Positions 1 through 7,096 of a DNA stretch of 12,689 nucleotides are shown here, piece after piece. Source of the DNA: WJJR01 sp964440935. GTDB taxonomy: Bacteria > Zixibacteria > MSB-5A5 > WJJR01. The notes under the pieces were generated by a model. That model was not told where the DNA came from. It worked only from the letters and a program-made list of their open reading frames with translations, and did not search any database. The position numbers and the translations under genes were made by a program. How positions within the stretch are numbered: position 1 is the stretch's first letter; each line of letters starts with the position of its first letter. Location: positions 1-12,689 of the forward strand of contig CAYTTY010000071.1 in NCBI GenBank assembly GCA_964440935.1, given 5' to 3'.

Positions 1-39
1 CAATATCGCAACCAGTCCGGACGATTATGACACAGCCTC

Positions 40-58
40 TTTCGCGGGAATGACAGCG
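40..58 (+). repeat. Remnant of the palindromic repeat found before hemY
   Basis: The 19 bases TTTCGCGGGAATGACAGCG are identical to 10576-10594, the right end of the 81-bp palindromic element between hemN and hemY. Only this end is present here; the preceding bases do not form the matching arm. It is probably a decayed or truncated copy of the same dispersed element. Confidence 0.65.
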
Positions 59-72
59 AAGGTTACCTTGGC

Positions 73-103
73 AATCGGAAAGTTATTCTGACAACCGCTC
101 TAG
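73..103 (+). repeat. 31-nt dispersed repeat, copy 1
   Basis: The segment from AATCGGA through TTCTGACAACCG to CTCTAG recurs at 12509-12539 (28 of 31 positions by eye). It also occurs in inverted orientation at 12536-12566 (about 26 of 31) and 12141-12171 (about 24 of 31). This copy is a single arm with no inverted partner next to it. Confidence 0.65.
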
Positions 104-348
104 CCGCACCAGTCCGGCCAACAGCCGGATTCCAGGCGGGAAAGGTATGACTTCTTCAGGGCATTCCATATCGCTGCTCATTCATGGCCCGTGACTTCAG
201 ATTGTCAAAAGGCCGTGACATCTGCCCGATTTGACGTTGTCTTGGCCGCCTGAAGCGTATCATACTCTGCATGGCAGCACCGAACGTTTTCAGAGGGAAG
301 ATGTAAATTGTCACAAATCAAGCGAATCGAGACGGTTATCCTCCGCGA

Positions 349-364
349 TGACAGCGCTGTGACA
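349..364 (+). promoter_or_regulatory. Putative HemR-binding hem-box upstream of hemA
   Basis: TGACA-gcgctg-TGACA is two perfect direct TGACA half-sites separated by exactly 6 nt. That spacing gives the 11-bp repeat phasing used by OmpR/PhoB-type regulators. It equals the hem-box recalled for Leptospira HemR (TGACA-N6-TGACA). It ends 56 nt before the hemA start. The second half-site doubles as a -35-like GTGACA (359-364), followed after 19 nt by TTTATT (384-389) as a weak -10, an arrangement typical of an activator-dependent promoter. The match to the motif is directly visible; binding by the regulator encoded at 7093-7800 is inferred. Confidence 0.75.
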
Positions 365-420
365 AGCTTCACAAGTGCTGGGATTTATTGCGGGCGTATC
401 AGTTGGGAGGATGCGCGCTC

Positions 421-1797
421 ATGATTTCGTTTGGTGTCATTGGTTCGTCGATCAAGGGTGGCAACATCAGCTTGCTCAGCGCCCTCACTATCCCTGAGGG
501 TGACCGTCCACAGCGTCTTCAGGAATTAAAAGAGGCGTGTGGCTTTTCTGAGTTGGTTGCTGTCTTCACCTGCAATCGGGTAGAATTCTACTATATGGCC
601 GACGGCGATGAGCCCGCAACCGGGCGCCGTAACAAGCTGTTGGATTACTTTTTACGGAACAATCCTCAAGTATCATTTGAGCCATCTGACATCTACTGTC
701 ACTCAGCCTTCCGCGCCCTCAAGCATCTCTATCGGGTTGCCGGTTCTCTGGACTCGATGATGGTCGGTGAGGCCCAAGTGCTGGGTCAGGTCAAGAAGGC
801 CTACAGCGATGCGCGTGAGATGGGTCTTTGCGCCAACCAGATGGAGAGCATCTTCACGGAAGCGTTTCGTGTCGCGAAGAAGATCCGCCGCGAGACGCCG
901 TTGGGCGAACACACGGTTTCCATGGTCTCGTTGGTCGTCGGTGAAGTGGAATGCCACCTGTACGGTCGTGAGCACTCGACAATGGCCTTGGTCGGGGTTG
1001 GGCCGATGACAGAGAAGCTGGCGGCACACTTCAAGGGTCGCGACGATGTCAATTTGATCATCATCAACCGGTCCACCGACCGAGGCGCTGCTCTTGCCGA
1101 GAAGTTCAACGCTCAGGCGATGAGTATCACCGACTTTATCAGCCATGCACCGGCCGTTGATGTTGTGTTTTCAGCCACGGCCGCACCGCACACGATCCTC
1201 GGACAACAAGAGGTGCAGGCCCTGCTGGCCAATCGCGATAGCGAACTCCCGTTGTTGCTGATTGACCTGGCAATTCCGCACGATATCGACGCGACGGTTG
1301 CCGAGATGCGGAACGTGGTTTACCGCGATATCCCGCGGTTCCGTCAAACTGCTGATAAGAACCGTCGTGAACGCTTCAGGGCGGTCGATCAGGCCGAACG
1401 CATTGTCGATGTCGAGGTGGGCCGTGCACATCGTCAGAACGCTGAACGGCAGTTCCGTCCGGTGTTCGCATCAGCACTCAACGAGGCGATGGCCTACGCA
1501 CATGCCGGCCTCGAACGACTGATCGATTCCAAATTGCAAAATCTTGACGAGACCGAGCGCAAGAACCTGACGCACTTCGTTGAGAAGCTCGTTCGCTATA
1601 CCAATAATCTGCCGGTCAGCGCCCTCGCCGAGCAGACCGATACCTCACAGGGAAGCTGTGCGATGATCGCCGGCTATGGATGCGTGCAAACGCGGGCGGA
1701 AACCAACATCGACTCCGAGGATCCATCAGCCAATCGCTGCGCCAAGCACGACGGTCGGCCTTGCGTTCTGGATGGCAAGAACACATTTATGCTCTAA
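421..1797 (+). CDS. hemA: Glutamyl-tRNA reductase
   Basis: HemA performs the NADPH-dependent reduction of glutamyl-tRNA(Glu) to glutamate-1-semialdehyde, the first committed and usually rate-controlling step of C5 tetrapyrrole synthesis in the cytoplasm. The catalytic Cys lies in FTCNRVEFY (C51). The conserved H102 is in HLYRVAGSLDSMMVGEAQVLGQVK. An NADPH-binding fold follows around 188-235 (GVGPMT, then NRS), with DVVFSATAAP (~247-256) and LLIDLAIPHDID (~279-290), then a helical dimerisation domain (~310-405). ATG 421 is chosen because GGGAGG (405-410) sits 10 nt upstream; the same frame opens earlier at TTG 388, inside the promoter. The 458-aa product is longer than the usual ~420. The usual N-terminal H-K-x-A-P-x-x-x-R-E segment is replaced by SSIKGGNISLLSALTIP. 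The last ~55 residues form a tail with four cysteines (413, 421, 440, 448) that I cannot match to the family. Confidence 0.96.
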   Translation: MISFGVIGSSIKGGNISLLSALTIPEGDRPQRLQELKEACGFSELVAVFTCNRVEFYYMADGDEPATGRRNKLLDYFLRNNPQVSFEPSDIYCHSAFRALKHLYRVAGSLDSMMVGEAQVLGQVKKAYSDAREMGLCANQMESIFTEAFRVAKKIRRETPLGEHTVSMVSLVVGEVECHLYGREHSTMALVGVGPMTEKLAAHFKGRDDVNLIIINRSTDRGAALAEKFNAQAMSITDFISHAPAVDVVFSATAAPHTILGQQEVQALLANRDSELPLLLIDLAIPHDIDATVAEMRNVVYRDIPRFRQTADKNRRERFRAVDQAERIVDVEVGRAHRQNAERQFRPVFASALNEAMAYAHAGLERLIDSKLQNLDETERKNLTHFVEKLVRYTNNLPVSALAEQTDTSQGSCAMIAGYGCVQTRAETNIDSEDPSANRCAKHDGRPCVLDGKNTFML

Positions 1798-3440
1798 TGA
1801 AAATCGGAACACGTGGAAGTGATCTCGCGATGTGGCAGGCCCGCCTTGTGCGGGCTTTGTTGCATGAGAAGGCCGGGGTAGAGGCCGAGATTGTCGTCAT
1901 CAAGACAACCGGTGACGCCGACCAGACCACATCATTCGATAAGATGGAAGGCAAAGGCTTCTGGACGAAGGAAATTGAGGCCGCCCTTCTCGAAGGTACT
2001 GTGGACTTGGCGGTTCACTCTCTGAAAGATCTCCAGACCACAATGCCCCATGGCCTCGCGCTGGGCGCCGTCTTAAATCGCGCTGACCGGCGCGATATTC
2101 TGCTGATGCGCCCGGAATGTCGCGACGATACACAATTCCTCTACTTGAAAAGGGGTGCGACGGTTGGAACAACCTCGGCCCGGCGTGTCGCACAACTACA
2201 GTATCTACGACCGGATCTCGATGTTCAACCGCTACGTGGAAATGTTCCCACTCGTGTGCGAAAGGTTCGTGAGGGAAACTACGATGCCATCATGATCGCT
2301 GCAGCAGGGGTGGATCGGTTGGAACTCTCCCTCGATGGTCTAGTTGTCAGCCGTCTTCCGGAGACAATCTTCGTTCCAGCGCCGGGGCAGGGTGCGCTGG
2401 CGGTGCAGATCCGGGAGAAGGATGCCAAGGTCGACAAGGTCGTCCGCCTGATTGATGAAGAGGCGACACGGCAAACTGTCTGGCTGGAACGTGAGATTCT
2501 CCGTCAGCTCGAGGGTGGCTGTCAGCTTCCCCTGGGGTCAGCGGGAGAAGCGAGTGAGGATGGTTACACACTCCGTCTCTTTTTAGGAAGCATCAACGAC
2601 CAACCGGCGCGGCGCATTGTTCTGTCAGGACGAGACCCGGTTGCCACCTCCGACAATGCGGTCCGCTACCTTCGCGGGCACGGCATCGAGAACCGCCCAA
2701 GCGAGCGTCGCGCTAATGTCTGGCTCACACGTGAACCCGATCGCGCGGAGGACTTTGCCAACGCGGTTAACCCTGAAGTTGCTGAGGTCTCGGCGATACC
2801 CGTCTTTGTGGCGGTTGAATCGGGGGATGAGAAGCAGCAGCAGGAGGCCCTTACAAACCTCGACCGTTACCATTGGATCATGTTCACCAGCCAGGTCACT
2901 GTGTCCCGCTTCAAGGAACTGCTGCTGGCCAGCAACCAGTCTATCCCCGACGCGACCAAGCTCGGTGCCATCGGCCGCAAGACCGCCGCGGCAATGAAGC
3001 GGGAAGGGTGGCGAACTGATTTCGTGTCGACCGTCGCAGATGCGGTCTCCCTGGGCAATGAGTTTGTCTCCAAGGTAACGCGCGATCACGTGACCATTTT
3101 GTTCCCGTGTAGCGCGAAAGCGTCCGATGATTTTGAGACCACGGTCGGCGGCAGCACAATGAGATTCGAGCGTCTTGTCTGTTATGACACAGTGGCGCAT
3201 CCGAATCTCAAGGACACTGTCTCGGCATTGCCATCGCCCGATATCGTGGTGTTCACCAGCCCCAGCGCATCGCGTTTCCTGCTGGATACCGGTGCGGTAC
3301 CCGATGATATTGTGCCGATCAGTATCGGCCCGTCCACAACCAGGGCCCTTCGAGAACGCCGTTTTTCGATTGTCTGGGAAACGGTCGATCGTTCCTTAGA
3401 GGGTCTTGCCGAGGTGACCAATGGATTACTGGCCCATTAG
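1797..3440 (+). CDS. hemC: HemC-HemD fusion: porphobilinogen deaminase / uroporphyrinogen-III synthase
   Basis: This bifunctional cytoplasmic enzyme condenses four porphobilinogens to hydroxymethylbilane and cyclises it to uroporphyrinogen III. Residues 1-~290 are HemC: TRGSDLAMWQA at the N-terminus, GKGFWTKEIEAAL (~52-64), DLAVHSLKDL with catalytic Asp78, GTTSARR (~124-130), PAPGQGALAVQ (~195-204), and EGGCQLPLG with Cys242, the attachment site of the dipyrromethane cofactor. Residues ~305-547 are HemD, a divergent family: NVWLTREPDRAEDF, IMFTS (361-365), AIGRKTAAAMKREG (~391-404), VVFTSPSASRFLL (~484-496) and SIGPSTTRAL (~509-518). ATG 1797 overlaps the hemA TAA by one base (TAATG), so translation is probably by reinitiation; no strong ribosome-binding site is visible. 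From memory, Leptospira encodes the same fusion. Length 547 aa fits one HemC plus one HemD. Confidence 0.95.
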   Translation: MKIGTRGSDLAMWQARLVRALLHEKAGVEAEIVVIKTTGDADQTTSFDKMEGKGFWTKEIEAALLEGTVDLAVHSLKDLQTTMPHGLALGAVLNRADRRDILLMRPECRDDTQFLYLKRGATVGTTSARRVAQLQYLRPDLDVQPLRGNVPTRVRKVREGNYDAIMIAAAGVDRLELSLDGLVVSRLPETIFVPAPGQGALAVQIREKDAKVDKVVRLIDEEATRQTVWLEREILRQLEGGCQLPLGSAGEASEDGYTLRLFLGSINDQPARRIVLSGRDPVATSDNAVRYLRGHGIENRPSERRANVWLTREPDRAEDFANAVNPEVAEVSAIPVFVAVESGDEKQQQEALTNLDRYHWIMFTSQVTVSRFKELLLASNQSIPDATKLGAIGRKTAAAMKREGWRTDFVSTVADAVSLGNEFVSKVTRDHVTILFPCSAKASDDFETTVGGSTMRFERLVCYDTVAHPNLKDTVSALPSPDIVVFTSPSASRFLLDTGAVPDDIVPISIGPSTTRALRERRFSIVWETVDRSLEGLAEVTNGLLAH

Positions 3441-4407
3441 GCGACCCCGCCGTTTACGTCGCAATCCGATCATCCGCGATCTCGTGGCCGAGACACGCGT
3501 CTCCCCCAGCGGTTTGATTCAACCGTACTTTGTTTCGGATGACGTCACCGAACGCTACGAGATTCCCGGGATGCCGGGAATCTTCCGCGAGACACCGGAT
3601 CACTTGGTGAAGTCAGTTGAAGAAGATCTCAAGCTGGGCATTCGACGCGTCATGCTGTTTGGTGTCACTGATGACAAACACGCCGACGCTCGCAGCGCGT
3701 ACGCCGACGATAATCCGGTTGTGGTGGCCACTGAAAAACTGCGCGACCAGTTCGGTGACGATCTGTTTATCTCTGCTGACGTCTGTTTGTGTGCCTACAC
3801 CGACTCCGGTCACTGTGGACTACTGAACGAGCATGAAGTGGATAACGATGAATCGCTCTCGGTCTTGGCGAAGATGGCGGTACGCTTGGCCGAAGCCGGG
3901 GTCGATTGGGTGGCGCCATCGGATATGATGGACGGGCGTGTCGGTGCGATTCGTCAGGCGCTCGATGATGCCGGGTTCCCCAATACGGCGATCCTCGCCT
4001 ACACGGCCAAATATGCGTCAGCCTACTATGGGCCATTCCGCGAAGCGGCTGAATCGGCGCCGCAGCATGGCGATCGCAAGTCGTACCAAATGGACTGGCG
4101 CAACCGTCGCGAAGCCCGTACCGAAGCCCAGCTCGATATCGAAGAGGGTGCCGACATCATTATGGTCAAGCCGGCGCTGGCGTATCTCGATGTGATTTCC
4201 GATATGGCGGCAGCGACCGATTTACCGGTGGCGGCCTATAATGTGTCCGGTGAATACACGGCTGTTAAGTTAATGGTGCAAAACGGATTTGCCGATGAGC
4301 GCGATCTGGTGATGGAAAACCTCACGGCGATCACCCGCGCCGGTGCGTCGATCATTCTCACTTATCATCTCCGTGACATCCTGCGTGAAGGGTGGGTCAC
4401 TTCATGA
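3421..4407 (+). CDS. hemB: Delta-aminolevulinic acid dehydratase (porphobilinogen synthase)
   Basis: HemB condenses two 5-aminolevulinates into porphobilinogen. The 328-aa length is typical. The N-terminus RPRRLRRNPIIRDLVAET is the family start. The two Schiff-base lysines are K197 (ILAYTAKYAS) and K250 (DIIMVKPALAYLD). The metal site is DVCLCAYTDSGHCG with Cys122, Cys124 and Cys132, which predicts the zinc-dependent class rather than the magnesium-only class. The allosteric magnesium site was not assessed. ATG 3421 lies inside the end of hemC-hemD (20-nt overlap) and is preceded by GAGGTGA (3411-3417), a good Shine-Dalgarno match, so this start is well supported. It provides the substrate for the gene just upstream. 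The end overlaps hemL by 4 nt (ATGA). Confidence 0.97.
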   Translation: MDYWPIRRPRRLRRNPIIRDLVAETRVSPSGLIQPYFVSDDVTERYEIPGMPGIFRETPDHLVKSVEEDLKLGIRRVMLFGVTDDKHADARSAYADDNPVVVATEKLRDQFGDDLFISADVCLCAYTDSGHCGLLNEHEVDNDESLSVLAKMAVRLAEAGVDWVAPSDMMDGRVGAIRQALDDAGFPNTAILAYTAKYASAYYGPFREAAESAPQHGDRKSYQMDWRNRREARTEAQLDIEEGADIIMVKPALAYLDVISDMAAATDLPVAAYNVSGEYTAVKLMVQNGFADERDLVMENLTAITRAGASIILTYHLRDILREGWVTS

Positions 4408-5726
4408 CAGCCTCAATAAAGACTCCCGAGAAGTCCGAAGCTCTATTCAAACGCGCGCAAGTGGTCATCCCGGGCGGTGTCGATTCTCCCGTGAGAGCGT
4501 TCGGGGGCGTTGGCGGGACGCCGCGGTTTATCTCCAAAGGGGAGGGATGTCAGATTGTCGACGTCGATGGAAACAAGTACATCGACTTCTGTATGTCGTG
4601 GGGTCCGCTGATTCTCGGCCATGCTCATCCGAAGGTGCTCGATGCGATCCAATCGGCGATCAAGAAGGGCACGAGTTTCGGCGCGCCGACCGAACCCGAA
4701 GTGCTGCTCGCGGAGAAGTTGTGCCAATGGGTGGGGCCGGTCGATCAGGTGCGCTTCGTGTCCTCAGGAACGGAAGCGACGATGTCGGCGATTCGTCTCG
4801 CTCGGGGCTACACCGAACGTGATCTCATTATCAAGTTCGCCGGCTGTTATCATGGGCATGCCGACTATCTCCTCGTACAGGCCGGCTCCGGTTTGGCGAC
4901 CTTTGGCACACCGACATCGTCCGGTGTGCCGGCTGACGTCGCCAAGAGCACACTCGTGGCCAAGTACAACAATCTTGATTCGGTAAAGACGTATTTTGAG
5001 AACTTCAAAGACCAGATTGCCTGTGTCATTGTCGAACCGATTCCAGCGAACAGCGGTTTGATTCTGCCGGAACAGGATTTTCTACAAGGGCTCATCGACC
5101 TGTGTCACGAACATGGAGCGCTGGTCATCTTCGATGAGGTCATCACCGGTTTCCGCGTCAGCCGCGCCGGCGTGGCCGGGAAGTACGGTCTCACGCCCGA
5201 TCTCATGACCTTCGGTAAAGTCATTGGCGGCGGACTGCCGGTGGGCGCATTTGGCGGACGCAAGAAGATCATGCAACAAATCGCTCCGCTCGGTTCAGTC
5301 TATCAGGCCGGAACGCTTTCCGGAAATCCGGTGGCGATGATGGCGGGACTGGCTACCCTCGAGGTGCTGGAATCCGAAAACGCGTACAGCCAGCTCGAAA
5401 AGCGGGGGGCAGTATTCGAATCGATGCTGCGCGATGCTGTCACCATCGCAGATCACGATGTCGCCATGAATCGTGTGGGATCGATCTTCTGGCTGTATTT
5501 AGGCGGCAAGGAGTGTCCTACCGATCCCTCAACGATCGCACCACAATCGGCCACGCGGTATCGGGAGTTGTTTCATCATGCTTTGGATCATGGCATCTAT
5601 CTGGCGCCGTCGGGATTCGAGGTTGGCTTTATCGGTTTGGCCCATGACGAATCTGATCTGAAGCGGGCCGTTGAGGTGCTCGCCGACGGTATCCGGAGTT
5701 TACCCCCACTGGAACAATCCGCTTGA
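4404..5726 (+). CDS. hemL: Glutamate-1-semialdehyde 2,1-aminomutase
   Basis: This PLP-dependent class-III aminotransferase-fold enzyme isomerises glutamate-1-semialdehyde, the HemA product, to 5-aminolevulinate, the HemB substrate. The 440-aa product shows IPGGVDSPVRAFGGVGG at the N-terminus, SSGTEATMSAIRLARGYT (~120-137), KFAGCYHGHADYLLVQAGSG (~144-163), IFDEVITGFR (~242-251) with the PLP-contacting Asp, and TFGKVIGGGLPVGAFGG with the PLP-binding Lys272. ATG 4404 is preferred over the in-frame GTG 4392: it has AAGGGTGGG (4388-4396) at proper spacing and forms the ATGA overlap with hemB. Its TGA stop overlaps the sensor-kinase start, tying supply of 5-aminolevulinate to production of the regulator. 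Confidence 0.97.
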   Translation: MTASIKTPEKSEALFKRAQVVIPGGVDSPVRAFGGVGGTPRFISKGEGCQIVDVDGNKYIDFCMSWGPLILGHAHPKVLDAIQSAIKKGTSFGAPTEPEVLLAEKLCQWVGPVDQVRFVSSGTEATMSAIRLARGYTERDLIIKFAGCYHGHADYLLVQAGSGLATFGTPTSSGVPADVAKSTLVAKYNNLDSVKTYFENFKDQIACVIVEPIPANSGLILPEQDFLQGLIDLCHEHGALVIFDEVITGFRVSRAGVAGKYGLTPDLMTFGKVIGGGLPVGAFGGRKKIMQQIAPLGSVYQAGTLSGNPVAMMAGLATLEVLESENAYSQLEKRGAVFESMLRDAVTIADHDVAMNRVGSIFWLYLGGKECPTDPSTIAPQSATRYRELFHHALDHGIYLAPSGFEVGFIGLAHDESDLKRAVEVLADGIRSLPPLEQSA

Positions 5727-7096
5727 CCAGCACACCACTGCAGGAGTCATCACGACGCACGACGGTGATCTTCTGGATCATGACGGCGCTGTTTACCGCG
5801 CAAATGGTGTGGTGGATCGTCTTTCAAGTATCGAGTTCGGATGAGCGATTGGCCCTCAATAGGAGTCAGCTGGAATTGCAGCGTCACCGTGCGCTCGAGG
5901 CTTGGCGCGCGTGCGTGCATGAACGTAGTGATTCCCTGACTGCGGCGTGGTCGGAGTTGACCAGCCCATCTGAACTCAGCGTGGCGGTGTCGCGTCTCGA
6001 CGGATGGCGGAGCGTGCGCTACGAACGGGGGAATGAACAGTCCATTATAGCGACCAACCCCACGGAGGGGAAGCCGATCGGACGGCTGGCGATACCGGTA
6101 GCGGCGGGCATTGCGACAGTCACGCTGGATGCATCGTTAATGCGGCGGCTCTGTGAGCAGCAGTTCCCCAATGTGGAATACACACCGGTCTCCGACATCG
6201 ACCGTGATGCCGATGATGCGGTTACACTCGATCAGTTGACGGTCAGCGAGCAAGCGTTCGCCCGGATCGAAGGTGAGCAGCGGGCTCGTCTGCGGATGTT
6301 TGTGGGGGAGGGCGCGTTTTTCCTGTTGTTGATCGCTGCCGGTGCGTTCACCATTCATCGGGCTCTCCGGCGCACACGTGAATTTGAACTCCGCCAACAG
6401 AATTTCCTCGCCGCCGTGACGCACGAACTCAAAGTACCGCTGGCGTCGATTCGTCTCTACGCCGAGACGCTGTCCACTCACACGTTGCCTGAAGACAAAT
6501 ACCGCGAATGCCTGGAACGCATCACCCAGGATGTCGACCGGCTGCAGGGTATGATCGATGATACACTGGAAGCGGGGGTCTTCGCCAAGCGCGCCTTCCA
6601 TCTGCATCGAGAGGAGTGTGACCTGTCGGTTTGCCTGCATCGTTACATCGAGATGTATGAGGGGCGGGCCGAGCGAGCCGGGGTTGTCCTCAAACGTGAA
6701 TTGGAGTCTGGCGTGATCGTCAGCATGGACGATGCGCAATTGCGGCGCGCCATCGGTGCGGTCATTGGTAATGCGGTCAGGTACACGCAGCTATCTGAAT
6801 CGGGCCGAACGGTATCCGTGGCCTTGACCGCGCGCGACCGACGCGCGATTATCACGGTGGCCGATGAAGGGATCGGGATCAATCCGGCGGATCAAAAACG
6901 TGTATTCGAACGTTTCTACCGATCCGGGGATGAACTGACCCGTCGGGTTAGCGGATCGGGGCTTGGATTGTATCTGGCCCGGGAGATCGTTGCGGCCCAC
7001 AACGGAACGATTACCTTACGTTCCGATGGCATCGGTCGCGGGACGACAGTAACCATCGAACTTCCATTGGTTCGGACAGAGAGAACCAGCGCATGA
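5723..7096 (+). CDS. hemK: Membrane sensor histidine kinase, HemK-like (haem two-component system)
   Basis: An inner-membrane sensor kinase, partner of the regulator just downstream. Residues ~14-36 form the first membrane helix (VIFWIMTALFTAQMVWWIVF). Residues ~37-194 form a roughly 160-residue extracytoplasmic domain that I do not recognise. Residues ~196-213 form the second helix. The HisKA domain follows almost at once, with phospho-acceptor His234 in THELKVPLASIR. The catalytic domain has an N box (GNAVRYT, N350), G1 (DEGIGI, 381-386), F box (FERFYRS) and G2 (GSGLGL, 411-416), all intact. No HAMP linker is visible between helix 2 and the H box. TTG 5723 overlaps the hemL stop by 4 nt with GGAA upstream; GTG 5765 is a possible alternative start. 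The name follows Leptospira HemK by position and is unrelated to the methyltransferase once called HemK (PrmC). Confidence 0.85.
   Translation: MTSTPLQESSRRTTVIFWIMTALFTAQMVWWIVFQVSSSDERLALNRSQLELQRHRALEAWRACVHERSDSLTAAWSELTSPSELSVAVSRLDGWRSVRYERGNEQSIIATNPTEGKPIGRLAIPVAAGIATVTLDASLMRRLCEQQFPNVEYTPVSDIDRDADDAVTLDQLTVSEQAFARIEGEQRARLRMFVGEGAFFLLLIAAGAFTIHRALRRTREFELRQQNFLAAVTHELKVPLASIRLYAETLSTHTLPEDKYRECLERITQDVDRLQGMIDDTLEAGVFAKRAFHLHREECDLSVCLHRYIEMYEGRAERAGVVLKRELESGVIVSMDDAQLRRAIGAVIGNAVRYTQLSESGRTVSVALTARDRRAIITVADEGIGINPADQKRVFERFYRSGDELTRRVSGSGLGLYLAREIVAAHNGTITLRSDGIGRGTTVTIELPLVRTERTSA

Larger units (their letters stand above)
1..348. other. Non-coding upstream region with repeat remnants
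   Basis: No convincing coding frame is visible on either strand before hemA. The stretch holds a 19-nt piece of the palindromic repeat seen before hemY (40-58), one copy of a 31-nt repeat (73-103), a 10-nt direct repeat ACCAGTCCGG at 11-20 and 108-117, and a small TCCGG/CCGGA hairpin (113-129). A TATCAT resembling a -10 element lies at 258-263, but no -35 sits at a normal distance (TTGACG at 231-236 is 21 nt away), so a promoter there is doubtful. Single TGACA or TGTCA words at 203-207, 216-220 and 309-313 do not pair with 6-nt spacing. Confidence 0.6.

Noticed and set aside
231..263. Promoter with TTGACG and TATCAT upstream of hemA
   Set aside because: The 21-nt spacing is outside the normal range and would leave a leader of about 150 nt with no visible structure. 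The site next to the hem-box is better placed.
388..420. Upstream TTG start for hemA, adding 11 residues
   Set aside because: It lies at the -10 region of the presumed promoter, has no ribosome-binding site, and GGGAGG at 405-410 clearly serves ATG 421.
2625..3200. 191-residue minus-strand frame opposite hemC-hemD
   Set aside because: It is antisense to a recognised HemD domain and shows no domain or ribosome-binding site; GC-rich codon bias leaves such frames open by chance.
4343..4822. 159-residue frame across the hemB-hemL junction
   Set aside because: It overlaps strongly supported hemB and hemL in another frame, and its composition (rich in Arg, Ser and Gly) is typical of an out-of-frame shadow.
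6137..6739. 200-residue minus-strand frame opposite the kinase
   Set aside because: It is antisense to the intact HisKA region and has no recognisable domain.
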